From contig CAVTIR010000004.1 in the NCBI GenBank assembly GCA_963734665.1, positions 1,550,001-1,614,000 of the forward strand: a DNA stretch of 64,000 nucleotides. The letters are read 5' to 3'. Source of the stretch: Trebonia sp963734665. Lineage in GTDB: Bacteria > Actinomycetota > Actinomycetes > Streptosporangiales > Streptosporangiaceae. The notes beneath the pieces are model-generated. The model was not told the origin of the DNA. It searched no databases and saw only the letters and a program-made list of their open reading frames with translations. Of the stretch, positions 51,207 through 60,343 are shown piece by piece. A program made the translations under genes and the position numbers. Each line of letters begins with the position of its first letter. Position 1 is the first letter of the stretch.

Positions 51207-52238
51207 ATGCATGCACGGATTAACATGCTGGCCGGGGACCCGGCACAGCTCAACGAGACGACCAGGTACGTGGCGGGAACGGTCCAGCCGCACGTCGAGG
51301 GGCAGCCCGGCAGCCGGGGCGTGGCCTGCCTTGCCAACGCGGACCTCGGGACCTGCGTCATCGCGTCCTACTGGGACAGCCTCGACGCGATGACCGCGAG
51401 TGAGCAGGCGGTCCAGGTCTCGCGCAAGGAGATCGTGGAGCGGCTGCGCGCGAGCGTCTCGGTCGAGCACTACGACGTGCCGGTCTTCGTCCGCCGCAGC
51501 AGGCCGCCGGAAGGCGCCTGGGCGCGGCTCGCCCGGGTTGACTGCGCCGCGGCTGACATGGACTCGTTCATCGAAGAATTCCGCACGGCCGGCATCCCGG
51601 CTCTCATGGAGATGAACGGCCTGTGCAGCGCGCACCTGATGACCGACCAGTCCAGCCGCCGGTGCATCGTGGTCACCGCGTGGCAGGACCGTGACGCCCT
51701 CGCCGCGAGCCGGGCGGCCACCGCGCGGCTGCGCGCCGACGCCGCAGGCGTCACGCACGTGCAGATCCGCGGCGTGGAGGAGTACCAGGTCATGTTCTCC
51801 TCGGTGCGCGAGGGCGACACCCGCCACCTCATCGAGCGGGAGGTGGAGCTGTGGAACGCCCGTGACCGCGATGGCTGGATGAGCTGCCAGGACCTGCACC
51901 GGCTCGACATCGAGGCACCGGGCGGCATACACATGAGCGGCCGCGAGGCCGCCGAGTCTCTGTGGTCGACGTGGCAAGGCGCGGTCCCGGACAACCGGCT
52001 TGAGACGACCGTCATCCACGCCGATGGCCGGGGCGGCGTGCACGAGGGCCGCTTCACCGGCACGCACACGGGCGTGCTGCGCGGCCCAGCCGGGGAACTG
52101 CCCCCGACCGGCCGGAAGATCGACGGGCGTTTCTGCGGCGTCTACGAGTTTGAGGAGGGCAAGATCAGCAGCTACCACCTCTTCTTCGACCAGGTCGACC
52201 TGCTCACCCAGCTCGGGATCACAACAGCCGCCGGGTAA
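51207..52238 (+). CDS. Fusion of two ABM-like barrels and a SnoaL domain
   Basis: The 343-residue protein appears to be three domains. Domains 1 (about 1-98) and 2 (about 103-200) are ferredoxin-like dimeric barrels: MHARINMLAGDPAQLNETTRYV..SRGVACLANADLGTCVIASYWDSLDAMTAS, and ARLARVDCAAADMDSFIEEFRTAG..CSAHLMTDQSSRRCIVVTAWQDRDALAAS. Domain 3 (about 210-340) is SnoaL-like: LIEREVELWNARDRDGWMSCQDLHRLDIEAPGGIHMSGREAAESLWSTW...FCGVYEFEEGKISSYHLFFDQVDLLTQLG. Such domains occur in polyketide tailoring, but no PKS is near. AGGGGGG precedes the ATG. Confidence 0.75.
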   Translation: MHARINMLAGDPAQLNETTRYVAGTVQPHVEGQPGSRGVACLANADLGTCVIASYWDSLDAMTASEQAVQVSRKEIVERLRASVSVEHYDVPVFVRRSRPPEGAWARLARVDCAAADMDSFIEEFRTAGIPALMEMNGLCSAHLMTDQSSRRCIVVTAWQDRDALAASRAATARLRADAAGVTHVQIRGVEEYQVMFSSVREGDTRHLIEREVELWNARDRDGWMSCQDLHRLDIEAPGGIHMSGREAAESLWSTWQGAVPDNRLETTVIHADGRGGVHEGRFTGTHTGVLRGPAGELPPTGRKIDGRFCGVYEFEEGKISSYHLFFDQVDLLTQLGITTAAG

Positions 52239-52441
52239 GTCGGATCCAGGGGATAAGGAGGTAAGTAGCCTGCGGATGGTCGTCCGGTCAGACTCAGGCG
52301 TTATTAAGTCCACCATTAGACCTGGCCCGCGATCATGACGACCGGACACGATCGTTACCGATACACGGTGACTCTTTCCGCAGTCGCAGGCCAAAGAGCG
52401 GCCGCCGGAACGCACGAGCCCGCTGTGGTAGACATGGGGCC

Positions 52442-52891
52442 ATGGCAAAAGTGGAGGCTTCCGCCGAACGCACGATCGACGCTCCTGCGGACGCGGTCTA
52501 CGGCTATCTCGCGGACATGCACCAGCATCCGCGTTTCCTGCCGCCCGCGTTCTCTGACTTCCAGGTAGAAGAGGGCGGCGTAGGCGCGGGCACTGTCACC
52601 CGCTTCGCGATCACCGCGGGCGGGCGGACCCGCACTTACCGCATGCGTGTCACCGAGCCAGCGCCGGGCAGCACGCTGGTCGAGTCCGACACCAACTCGA
52701 GCCTCGTCACGACGTTCAACGTCGAGCCGCAGGGCGGCAGGTCGCTGGTGCGTATCTCCACGAACTGGGACGGCGCGGCCGGAATCGGCGGCTTCTTCGA
52801 GCGCACGTTCGCACCCAGGGCGCTCCACCGCATTTACCTCGACGAACTTGAGCGCCTCAACGCCTACGCCCGCGATCAGCAGTCCTCCTGA
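52442..52891 (+). CDS. SRPBCC (polyketide cyclase/START-like) protein
   Basis: The 149-residue single-domain protein starts AKVEASAERTIDAPADAVYGYLADMHQHPRFLPPAF, the usual SRPBCC opening ('I-AP-e-Vw--l-D---hp-W-P'), with a strand-rich middle and a long C-terminal helix (GGFFERTFAPRALHRIYLDELERLNAYA). It probably binds a hydrophobic small molecule. No catalytic residue can be assigned. Confidence 0.82.
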   Translation: MAKVEASAERTIDAPADAVYGYLADMHQHPRFLPPAFSDFQVEEGGVGAGTVTRFAITAGGRTRTYRMRVTEPAPGSTLVESDTNSSLVTTFNVEPQGGRSLVRISTNWDGAAGIGGFFERTFAPRALHRIYLDELERLNAYARDQQSS

Positions 52892-53140
52892 CCCACCTGT
52901 TGGCCCGTCAGCCGCCCCGCTAACCCGCCCGAGCGCGCCCGGCGCCGCCCCGCCCTGAATCCAGCCACCCTGCTGCCGTCCGCGATCGGCATCGACGCCA
53001 AGGCCTCGCCCCAGGTGCAAGCCGAGGCGGAGATTCGACGCGACCACAGACCGGCGTGGGTCCGACATAGTCCGCAACTTCGGTTAGCATCGATATGGGA
53101 ACGTTGTAACGTTTCGGGGAGTTTACGCAGCTCATCTTGC

Positions 53141-53196
53141 TTGACACCGGACAGAGTCGTCTGCAAAATGGTCCAAAACACAGTCCTTTAGACCAT
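53141..53196 (+). promoter_or_regulatory. Promoter with GntR-type inverted repeat
   Basis: TTGACA (53141-53146) and CAAAAT (53164-53169) are 17 bases apart. ATGGTC / GACCAT arms with a 17-base gap (53168-53196) sit at the expected transcript start, consistent with autorepression by the FadR-type gene that begins 27 bases later. A separate AACGTT-gt-AACGTT element lies near 53100. Otherwise 52892-53222 is empty. Confidence 0.55.
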
Positions 53197-53222
53197 GTTG
53201 GGACGAGTCCGGAGGTGCCGAA

Positions 53223-54011
53223 GTGGCCGAGCCCGCGCCGAGCGAGGAGCCGTTCGGTGCCCTGCTGCGGCCGGTGGAGCTGCGTACCGCCGGGCAGCTC
53301 ATCGCGGAGCGCTTGGTCACGGCCATCGCCCTTGGCGAGTTTGAGCCGGGCCAGCGGCTGCCCGCCGAGCGAGAGCTCGCCGCCACGCTCGAGGTGTCGC
53401 GGACCACGGTCCGCGAGGCGCTACAGCGGCTGCACGCGGGCGGGTACGTAGTCACCAGGCGAGGCCGCGACGGCGGCACCTTCATCCAGTCCGCCACGGT
53501 CACGGGCATCGGCGCGGATGAGGCGGTCAAGCGCACGCTCGACCACCGGTGGGAGGAGCTGACTGAACTGCTCGACTACCGCCGCCTGATCGAGTCAGTC
53601 ATCGCGCGGACCGCCGCCGAGCGCCGCGACCCCAGCGACATAGCAGCAATCAGGGCCGCGGTCGAGCGGTACACCGGAGCCGGCAGCCGCGCAGACGCGC
53701 GGATCGCCGACCACGCCCTGCATCAGGTGATCGCCCGGGCGACGCACAACGAACGCCTTGTAGACCTGTCCGCGCGCATCCGCCGGGAGGTCGGGCTGGG
53801 CTTCGACGCCGAGCCGTATACGCCGCAGATGCGGCAGCGAGCGCTGCGCCAGCACCCGGCGCTCGCCGACGCGGTCATCGCGGGAAACCCCTCCCGGGCC
53901 GCCAACCAGGCCACAAGCCACTTCTCGCTGACCGAGGGCGCGCTCGCCGAAGTGCGTGCCCGCCTGACTCTGAGGACCGGAGAAACCGATGCCCATCGCG
54001 CAAGTGAATGA
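53223..54011 (+). CDS. FadR/FCD-family GntR transcriptional regulator
   Basis: The 262-residue regulator has a winged helix (AGQLIAERLVTAIALGEFEPGQRLPAERELAATLEVSRTTVREALQRLHAGGYVVTRRGRDGGTF, about 22-88) and an all-helical FCD ligand domain. The FCD domain has Asp/His metal-ligand candidates (DYRRLIESVIARTAAERRD.., DHALHQVIARATHNERL, ..QHPALADAVIAGNPSRAANQATSHF). FCD proteins bind organic acids or sugar acids. It is the first gene of an operon with a hydrolase and an amino-acid-type permease; it overlaps the hydrolase by 23 bases and probably represses the operon. Confidence 0.92.
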   Translation: MAEPAPSEEPFGALLRPVELRTAGQLIAERLVTAIALGEFEPGQRLPAERELAATLEVSRTTVREALQRLHAGGYVVTRRGRDGGTFIQSATVTGIGADEAVKRTLDHRWEELTELLDYRRLIESVIARTAAERRDPSDIAAIRAAVERYTGAGSRADARIADHALHQVIARATHNERLVDLSARIRREVGLGFDAEPYTPQMRQRALRQHPALADAVIAGNPSRAANQATSHFSLTEGALAEVRARLTLRTGETDAHRASE

Positions 54012-54792
54012 CGTACAGCTGAACTACCGGCTTGAAGGCGACGGCGAGGAGACCATCGTCCTCGTCAACGGACTGGCCGACGACCTGGAGACCTGGGCGG
54101 ACCAGGCGGACGACTTCATCGCCAACGGCTTCCGGGTGCTGCGCTTCGACAACCGGGGGATCGGCGCGAGTTCCAAGCCCGCCGGGCCCTACTCGAGCCG
54201 GATGCTCGCCGATGACGCGAAGGCCCTGGTCGACCACCTCGGCATCACGGACTTCCACCTGATGGGCATCTCCATGGGCGGGATGATCGTCCAGGAGTAC
54301 GCGCTTGCCTACCAGGATGACCTGCGGTCGGTGACCTTCGCCTGCACGTACGCGGCGCCCGGTCCGTTCTGCTCCCGCATGTTCGCCATGTGGGCCGACC
54401 TGGCCCCGGTGCTCGGCGTGCCGTTCGTCATGCGGGACGTGACGCTCTGGGCGTTCACAGTGCCGTTCTTCGAGCAGCGCGGCGCCGAACTTGCGGAGTA
54501 CGAGACCGCGATGCGGTACATGGACCAGCCGGTGCACGCCTACCTGGCGCAGCTCGCGGTCATCCAGAACCACGACACCACCGACCGACTCGGTGACATC
54601 AGCGTGCCAGCCCTGGTGCTGGCAGGCGAGGAGGACATCCTCATCCCCGTCTCACTGTCGCGGCGGATCCACGAGGGAATCCCAGGCTCGGAATGGGCCA
54701 CGACCAAGGGCGGTCACGCCTGCGTCTGGGAGCACCCTGCCGAATTCAACCGGACCTTCCTCGACTTTGTGCGACGGCACGGAAAGGGCTAG
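53989..54792 (+). CDS. Alpha/beta hydrolase
   Basis: The 267-residue enzyme has the nucleophile elbow GISMGG (Ser near 98), oxyanion-hole region VLVNGLADDLETW, FDNRGIGASS, acid Asp in LAGEEDILIP and His in GGHACVWEHP. The pattern resembles haloperoxidase/3-oxoadipate enol-lactonase relatives, esterases or C-C hydrolases. It is co-transcribed with a regulator and an APC permease, so it may hydrolyse the compound the permease imports (an ester, amide or lactone). This is inference. Confidence 0.88.
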   Translation: MPIAQVNDVQLNYRLEGDGEETIVLVNGLADDLETWADQADDFIANGFRVLRFDNRGIGASSKPAGPYSSRMLADDAKALVDHLGITDFHLMGISMGGMIVQEYALAYQDDLRSVTFACTYAAPGPFCSRMFAMWADLAPVLGVPFVMRDVTLWAFTVPFFEQRGAELAEYETAMRYMDQPVHAYLAQLAVIQNHDTTDRLGDISVPALVLAGEEDILIPVSLSRRIHEGIPGSEWATTKGGHACVWEHPAEFNRTFLDFVRRHGKG

Positions 54793-54794
54793 CA

Positions 54795-56303
54795 GTGACC
54801 GCCACCCCAACAACCCCCTCCGACTCATCTCCTCCCGCCGAGAGATCGGATTCTGCGGCATCGGATGATGGTGCGTCACTCGAGCGCGGCCAGCTTGGCC
54901 TGTTCGGTGTCATCATGCCTGGCGTCGCGCAGATCGCGCCGGCGTTCAACCTCTTCTTCACCACCGGCCTCATAGTCGCCCTGGCGGGCGCGTCGGCACC
55001 GCTGATCTTCCTGGTCTCCATGGTGGGGATGGTGGCCACGGCATCAAGCCTGGCTCAGTTTGCCAGCATCTACCCGAGCGCCGGGTCATTCCTCACTTAC
55101 ATCACTCGCTCGATCGGCACCCGAGTCGCCGTCGCGGTCGGCGTGATCGCGATCATCGGGTACATCATCGAGTTCGGCGGCATCTACATCTACGTCGGCA
55201 GCTACATCGCGCAGAACGTCTTCGGCAGCGTGCACGTGTGGGGGCTGACTCAGATCATCACGATCGTCTACGGCGTGCTTGTCGTGGCGCCCGTGGTGGT
55301 CGGCCTCCGGTTCGGCGTCCGGGTGACCGTGGTGCTGTACGCGTTCGAGGTCCTGCTGCTGCTCGCGATGTCCATCACGATCCTGGTGCGGGGCGGCAAC
55401 GCGGGCCTGTCGGCGACCCCGTTCAAGTGGCCGGGCGGGAACAGCGACGTGCTGCTCACGTTCAGCCTCGCGGTGCTCGCCTTCGGTGGCTTCGAGGCAT
55501 CGCTACCGCTGGCCGAGGAGACGCACAACCCGCGCAGGAACGTGCCGATCGCGGTGATCGGGGCGGTCCTGATCAGCGGCGCGATCTACGTGCTCGGCTC
55601 CTACGCGATCGTGATCGCGTTCGGCACCAGCCACATGGGCGCGCTCGCCGCCGCCGCCAACCCCTTCAGCACGGCGGCGAAGGTGTTCATCCCGTTCGTC
55701 GCCCCGCTCATCACCTGGGTGTTCCTGTCCAGCGTAACCAGCTCCTTCGTGGCGGCGAACACCCAGACGGCCCGGGTGATCTTCGCGGGCGCCAGGGGCG
55801 GGCTCTGGCCGAGGATGCTGGGGGTCGTCTCGCCCCGGTTCCGCACCCCGGCGGTCGCCGCGGTCGCGTTCGTCGCGCCGTCGATCGTGATCGGCGTCGC
55901 GTCGACGGCGTTCACCAGTCCCGCCACGGCGTCGGGCTTCCTGTCCACGTACGGTGTCCTCGGCCTGGTGATCATGTACCTGGGCGCGAACATCGCCCTC
56001 GTGGTCAACTGGACGCGGCTGCGCCGCCGCGGCGAGCGCAAGAGCTTCTGGCTCTGGGTTGTCGTCCCGCTGATCGGCATTGTCGTGCTCGCGATCCCCC
56101 TGTGGGGTGACCTGCGCCCCGGCCAGCCGTCCCCGTATAACGTCCTGCCCTGGCTGACCCTGGGCCTCATCGCCGTCGGGATCATCTACCAGTACGTCCT
56201 CGGCAGGCTGCGCCCGGACGCCCTGGCCAACGCGCCGGCCCTCCTCGAAGGCGAGCCCGACGAGACGCCAGACGGGTCAGGCTCCCAGGCCCTGGCCGCC
56301 TAG
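54795..56303 (+). CDS. APC-family amino acid/polyamine permease
   Basis: The 502-residue membrane protein has about 12 hydrophobic segments after a 35-residue Ser/Asp-rich tail. APC signatures: GVIMPGVAQIAPAFNLFFTTG, IYPSAGSFLTYITRSIG, FGGFEASLPLAEETHNPRRNVPIAVIGAV (the 'GfE---laEE--nP-r-iP-ai' motif) and VTSSFVAANTQTARVIFAGARGGLWPRMLG. It starts with GTG 2 bases after the hydrolase stop. It imports an amino acid or amine; identity unknown. Confidence 0.9.
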   Translation: MTATPTTPSDSSPPAERSDSAASDDGASLERGQLGLFGVIMPGVAQIAPAFNLFFTTGLIVALAGASAPLIFLVSMVGMVATASSLAQFASIYPSAGSFLTYITRSIGTRVAVAVGVIAIIGYIIEFGGIYIYVGSYIAQNVFGSVHVWGLTQIITIVYGVLVVAPVVVGLRFGVRVTVVLYAFEVLLLLAMSITILVRGGNAGLSATPFKWPGGNSDVLLTFSLAVLAFGGFEASLPLAEETHNPRRNVPIAVIGAVLISGAIYVLGSYAIVIAFGTSHMGALAAAANPFSTAAKVFIPFVAPLITWVFLSSVTSSFVAANTQTARVIFAGARGGLWPRMLGVVSPRFRTPAVAAVAFVAPSIVIGVASTAFTSPATASGFLSTYGVLGLVIMYLGANIALVVNWTRLRRRGERKSFWLWVVVPLIGIVVLAIPLWGDLRPGQPSPYNVLPWLTLGLIAVGIIYQYVLGRLRPDALANAPALLEGEPDETPDGSGSQALAA

Positions 56304-56341
56304 TGCCGCCGGCCCGGCAGGGGAGGCCGCACGGCGGCGGC

Positions 56342-56797
56342 TCACGGGTCGCCGAGGTTCGCTGCGACTGTCGCACCCAGTTCGTAGCACTTCCGTGCCA
56401 CGTCCTTGCCTACCGGGCCGGTAGCGGTGACAGGCTTGACGACCTCCGCCCAGCCAAGTCCCGCCGCGATGGACGTGACGGCGCGCACCGCGCCAGTGGT
56501 GTCGCTGTCCCCGTGCACGTACAGGCCGTAGGGTGCCCGTGCCTTGGCCTGAAGGCACGGGTAGTAAATCTGGTCGAAGAAGTGCTTGAGCGCGCCCGAC
56601 ATGTAACCGATGTTCGCGGGCGTCCCGAGGACGAAGCCGTCCGCGGCCAGCACGTCAGGCACGCCGGCCGCGAGCGCGGGAACGACCGTGACATCGACCG
56701 CGATGAGTTCCGGATCACGCGCCCCGGCCACGACCGCTTCAAGCATCGCCTGAAGTCCGGGCGACGGGGTGTGGTGGACGATAAGCAAGCGCGGCAC
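56342..56797 (-). CDS. Flavodoxin-fold FMN protein (NAD(P)H-dependent oxidoreductase type)
   Basis: The 151-residue protein starts MPRLLIVHHTPSPGLQAMLEAVVAGA, the phosphate-binding loop being T-P-S-P-G. Then come DGFVLGTPANIGYMSGALKHFFDQIY, the FMN-facing 'G-P-y---m---lk-f-D' loop of the WrbA/NADPH-FMN reductase group, and APYGLYVHGDSDTTGAVRAV. It is a short-chain flavoprotein of unknown partner. GTG start behind AGGAGG. Convergent with the APC permease gene. Confidence 0.87.
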   Translation of the reverse strand: MPRLLIVHHTPSPGLQAMLEAVVAGARDPELIAVDVTVVPALAAGVPDVLAADGFVLGTPANIGYMSGALKHFFDQIYYPCLQAKARAPYGLYVHGDSDTTGAVRAVTSIAAGLGWAEVVKPVTATGPVGKDVARKCYELGATVAANLGDP

Positions 56798-57041
56798 GCA
56801 CCACCTCCTAACACGGGTTCAGGCCTTGCGACGATAAGGCTGAACAGGACCCACGGGCGTGAAATCGCGATCCGTTCAGCAAGTCATTCAGTATCAAAAC
56901 GGTTCCGTGTTCCACTCTCCCCTGACACCAACCCAGGCCTCGTCACGACGTCTAACGTCAGGCCATGCCTACGCCCGCGATCCAGGATCACTCGTCACCC
57001 GTCGCGGTGCCCTGGCCGCTGTTACCCTACGCTGGAGGACC

Positions 57042-57710
57042 ATGATGTCGTCAACGGAACAGCCGGCCGGCGAGGTGAGCGCGCTCGAGGCGCTGCACTC
57101 GACCCCCGCGCGCCGGTACCTTTCTCCCGAGCCGATCCCCGATGACGTGCTCTGGGCGATCCTCGACGCCGCGATCCGCGGCCCGTCCGGGGGCAACACC
57201 CAGAGCTGGGGCTGGGTCGTGGTAACCGACCAGGAGGTCAAGGACCGCGTCGCGGCCTGGTACAGGGAAAACTTTGAAGCCGCCTACGGCTCGCGGCGGG
57301 AGCAGATCCTCAGCGCTCCAGCAGGATCGCTCGGGCTGACCCCGCGCGGGTTCCTGGGAGCGGAGCATCTGGCGCACCATCTCCACGAGGCGCCGGTGTG
57401 GGTCTTCGCGGTGCTGCGCGGCGCGGCGGACGCCACCAGCCCGCGGCTCGGGTCGTCCATCTACGGCGCGGTGCAGCAACTCTGCCTCGCCGCGCGCGCC
57501 TACGGCATCGGCACGTCGCTGACCACACTCTACGGCGGTCACGAGGAGGAGCTACGCGAACTGCTCGGCCTGCCGCCGGACGCGCTGACCATGGCGTTGA
57601 TCCCGATGGGCTATCCCGCGCAGGGACGGTGGGCACAGCCAAGGCGCCGGCCAGTCGAGGAGGTCGTGCACTGGAACCAGTGGGGCGCGACCCGCTCCCG
57701 GGCCGAGTGA
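57042..57710 (+). CDS. Nitroreductase-family FMN protein
   Basis: The 222-residue protein has the nitroreductase layout: EALHSTPARRYLSPEPIPDDVLWAILDAAIRGPSGGNTQSWGWVVVTD (FMN-binding 'R-f-p-pi----i--il-aa--aPS--N-q-w'), LGSSIYGAVQQLCLAARAYGIGTSLTT, and ALIPMGYPAQGRWAQPRRRPVEEVVHWNQWG. Such enzymes reduce nitro groups, quinones or enones, or fragment flavins. GGAGG lies 3 bases before two adjacent ATGs. Substrate unknown. Confidence 0.9.
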   Translation: MMSSTEQPAGEVSALEALHSTPARRYLSPEPIPDDVLWAILDAAIRGPSGGNTQSWGWVVVTDQEVKDRVAAWYRENFEAAYGSRREQILSAPAGSLGLTPRGFLGAEHLAHHLHEAPVWVFAVLRGAADATSPRLGSSIYGAVQQLCLAARAYGIGTSLTTLYGGHEEELRELLGLPPDALTMALIPMGYPAQGRWAQPRRRPVEEVVHWNQWGATRSRAE

Positions 57711-57900
57711 TCACCTCCTCGTCGCAGGCGGCTACAGGTCAAGGAACGCGCGCAGTGCCCGGCGCATGGCGGCCGGCCCCGCGGGAGTGACGGCTTCGAC
57801 GTGACGTTCGAGGCGCTCATAGCCGACCGCCCGAGCGTCCTCGGTGTTCCTATGGCTTCCAGGCACGTATCCGTTTTGACCTTACGGCCCGCAGGGCCAG

Positions 57901-57932
57901 AAATGTCGCGGCACTGGCGTGCCGCGACATTT
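57901..57932. terminator. Bidirectional hairpin terminator
   Basis: A perfect 14-bp stem (AAATGTCGCGGCAC paired with GTGCCGCGACATTT, loop TGGC) lies between two convergent genes (nitroreductase and epoxide hydrolase). The A and T ends make it work in both directions. Confidence 0.85.
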
Positions 57933-57955
57933 CCGCGTCCTCAGGAGGCAGCGGA

Positions 57956-58807
57956 TTAAAGACATGCCAGGAATCCGCGCACCTCTTCGGCGATCACGGA
58001 CGGGTACTCCAGGGGCGCGTAGTGCCCGACACCATCGACGAACCGTAGTCGCGCCTGGCCGAAGAACGCGTCGATCCGATCGGACCACTCGCGGGGAAAC
58101 AGCGGGTCAAACTCCGGCCACAGCACGACGGTCGGCGTGGCCAGCCGGTCCGAAGGGTCCGGCGTGACCTCGGACGCGGCCGCCGTCGTCGTCCCCGCGC
58201 CCGCCCGGTACCACTGCACCGACGCGGTAAACGCCCCCGGCGCCCCGTAGACGGAGACCAGGTGGTCGAGGTGCGCGTCAGCGAGCGTAAAGCCAGGCCC
58301 CGACCAGTGGTCCCAGAAGTGCCGCAGGTACGAGCGGACCGCGGCGGGATTACCGTCGATGAGTTCTTCTGACAGCGGCAGCCGGTGAAACGCCTGATAC
58401 CAGAACTCGCGCATCGGCCCGGGCCCGAAGACGCGCGTCCCCACCCCCGGCACCGGCGGGCTGATAACCAGCGCGCTGACCAGGTCCGGACGAGACCGGG
58501 CCAGGGCCTGCGCGATCCGGCTCCCGATGTCGTACCCGACGATGACCGCCGCGGAGAGACCGAGCGAGGTCATCAGGTCCGCGACGCTCCGCGCCTGCGC
58601 CGAGCTGCCGTACTGCGTGGAGGTGTCCGCCATGTGCTTCGACGAGTACCCGAAGCCGCGCAGGTCAGGAACGAGAACCGAGCACCCGGACAGCAGCGGC
58701 ACCAGGTCCCGGTAGTCGGTCCGGTCACCGGGCCATTCGTGCAGCAGCACCACCGCCGGCCCGCTGCCCGCCAGGTCATATGCCAGCTCGAATCCGTCGA
58801 CCGCCAC
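57956..58807 (-). CDS. Epoxide hydrolase-type alpha/beta hydrolase
   Basis: The 283-residue enzyme has VVLLHEWPGDRTDYRDLVPLL (oxyanion HG-P variant HEWP), DLRGFGYSSK, and a nucleophile elbow VIVGYDIGSR, where the nucleophile is Asp as in epoxide hydrolases and dehalogenases. It also has EFDPLFP and the terminal His of VDGVGHYAPLEYP. GTG 58805-58807 with GGAGG about 9 bases upstream is chosen. Substrate unknown. Confidence 0.87.
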   Translation of the reverse strand: MAVDGFELAYDLAGSGPAVVLLHEWPGDRTDYRDLVPLLSGCSVLVPDLRGFGYSSKHMADTSTQYGSSAQARSVADLMTSLGLSAAVIVGYDIGSRIAQALARSRPDLVSALVISPPVPGVGTRVFGPGPMREFWYQAFHRLPLSEELIDGNPAAVRSYLRHFWDHWSGPGFTLADAHLDHLVSVYGAPGAFTASVQWYRAGAGTTTAAASEVTPDPSDRLATPTVVLWPEFDPLFPREWSDRIDAFFGQARLRFVDGVGHYAPLEYPSVIAEEVRGFLACL

Positions 58808-58954
58808 GCCACCAACCTCCGACCGCACGCAAGAAGGACCGCTACGACACCTTCTCGTATACCGCGACCTGACTGGTGCTAGACGCGGTGATGGGTGACT
58901 TGTCCCAGCGAATGACCACGCCATAACAACTACTACTAACAGAAACAATAAAAA

Positions 58955-59971
58955 CTAGACGTACCGTAGTGCCGCAGCGCCGAGGGGCACGACGACGAGC
59001 ACCGCGCAGATCCCGAGATTGACCGCCCGGTACCGGAGGAACACGGCCGCGAACTCTCGCAGGGCCGCGTTCGGCCGGTAGTACGCGGCCACGCGCGCCC
59101 CGGTGACCTGCGCCTGCAGCCCGAGTCGCCGCGCGAGCAGGGCGGCGCGGAAGGCGTGAAAGTCGCTGGTCACGACCGTGGCCCGCGCGCCTGGCCGAAG
59201 CCTGTCCATGATCGCCTTGCTGAACACCAGGTTCTCTTCTGTGCTGCGAGACTGGTCCTCAAGCAGTAGCCGGTCGGCGGGGAACCCGCGATCAACGAGG
59301 TAAGACCTCATTGCGGACGCCTCAGACTGCCGCTCGTCGGACCCCTTGCCTCCGGAGACAATCAGCATGGGCGAAAACGACGCGGCCCGCCGGTCGAGCG
59401 CCGCCCACACCTCGCGCCCCCGGTCGAGCCGGCTGGCGAGCAGCGGCGGCACCCCGCCGTCGGGCCGCAGTCCGGCACCGAGCACGATCACGAAGTCCGC
59501 CTCGCCAGTCTGCGCGACGAGCCCGTACACGAACGCGTAGCAGACATACGACACGAACAGGAACGACACGTACCCGAACAGCAGGGTGGCGACCGTGGCG
59601 AAGAGCGACAGCTTCATGTCCCCGACCTGGCCGGCGGCGACATCGAGCCCGATCACCACGAAGATCACCGCGCTCGCGAGCAGCGACAGCAGGTTCGCGG
59701 GCCGCAAGCGCTCCCGCCGGATCATCGTGACCCCGTTAGCCAGCAGAAAGCACCCCACCAGGAACGGCCCGAGCGCCACGGTCACCAGCAGCGCGAGCAG
59801 CAGCAGGTGCTCCGGCCGCCCCGGTGCCCCCACCAGTCGCTCGACAAGCCCGAGCGCGCCAAGCGCCAGCGCCAGCCCAAGCAGCACCGCATTGCCAAAG
59901 GACCGCGGCTCGCGGATCACCCCCGCGAGGAACACGGCGAACACCACGATGGCAAGCCCGAGCGCCAACAC
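58955..59971 (-). CDS. YdcF/DUF218-family membrane protein
   Basis: The 338-residue protein has five or six membrane segments in the first 150 residues, then a DUF218 domain: ADFVIVLGAGLRPDGGVPPLLASRLDRGREVW, PMLIVSGGKGSDERQSEASAMRSYLVDRGFPADRLLLEDQSRSTEENLVFSKAIM and ATVVTSDFHAFRAALLARRLGLQ. It ends with one more membrane segment. YdcF binds SAM-like ligands, and SanA/YdcF proteins affect the envelope. The precise function is unknown. Confidence 0.88.
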   Translation of the reverse strand: MLALGLAIVVFAVFLAGVIREPRSFGNAVLLGLALALGALGLVERLVGAPGRPEHLLLLALLVTVALGPFLVGCFLLANGVTMIRRERLRPANLLSLLASAVIFVVIGLDVAAGQVGDMKLSLFATVATLLFGYVSFLFVSYVCYAFVYGLVAQTGEADFVIVLGAGLRPDGGVPPLLASRLDRGREVWAALDRRAASFSPMLIVSGGKGSDERQSEASAMRSYLVDRGFPADRLLLEDQSRSTEENLVFSKAIMDRLRPGARATVVTSDFHAFRAALLARRLGLQAQVTGARVAAYYRPNAALREFAAVFLRYRAVNLGICAVLVVVPLGAAALRYV

Positions 59972-60085
59972 TCTTTAAAGATATCCACAGTGCCTGAGCC
60001 CTCGCTGAGCCCCGCCTCTCCGCCACCTGGGTAAGTCCTCTGCTGTCGGCCCTGCACCGTGTCTCCGGGCACGAGTGAAGCTGGT

Positions 60086-60343
60086 CTACTCGGCTGACGC
60101 GGACATTTCTTTGATTCGGTCCACGATCCGTGCTGCCTCCGCTTCGCTGATCGGGACGAACTCGTTCTCCAGGTCGCCGCGCTCCGCCTCGTACATGAGG
60201 GGAGAGAACGTCCACTCCAGGTCGCCGGAGAAGACCTCATCGGTGGTCCCCTCGTTGTTCTTAACGCGGCGGAGTACCCCGGCGGCCTGCTCTAGGCTGC
60301 TGAATTCATCGACGATGGCGTAATAAGTGATCTTTTCTGTCAT
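60086..60343 (-). CDS. Small acidic protein, putative immunity/antitoxin
   Basis: The 85-residue protein is MTEKITYYAIVDEFSSLEQA..VLRRVKNNEGTTDEVFSGDLEWTFSPLMYEAERGDLENEFVPISEAEAARIVDRIKEMSASAE. It is acidic, with a beta-rich start and a C-terminal helix. Its start (GAGAAAAGG ahead of ATG) lies 38 bases inside the 3' end of the RelA/SpoT-fold gene, so the pair are translated together. The layout and size fit an immunity or antitoxin partner. I recall similar small proteins beside actinomycete toxin domains, but cannot verify this here. Confidence 0.6.
   Translation of the reverse strand: MTEKITYYAIVDEFSSLEQAAGVLRRVKNNEGTTDEVFSGDLEWTFSPLMYEAERGDLENEFVPISEAEAARIVDRIKEMSASAE

Noticed and set aside
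52250..52270. Perfect ribosome-site-like GGATAAGGAGGTAAG with no gene
   Set aside because: No start codon at a usable distance opens a frame of any length; treated as chance or a lost gene.
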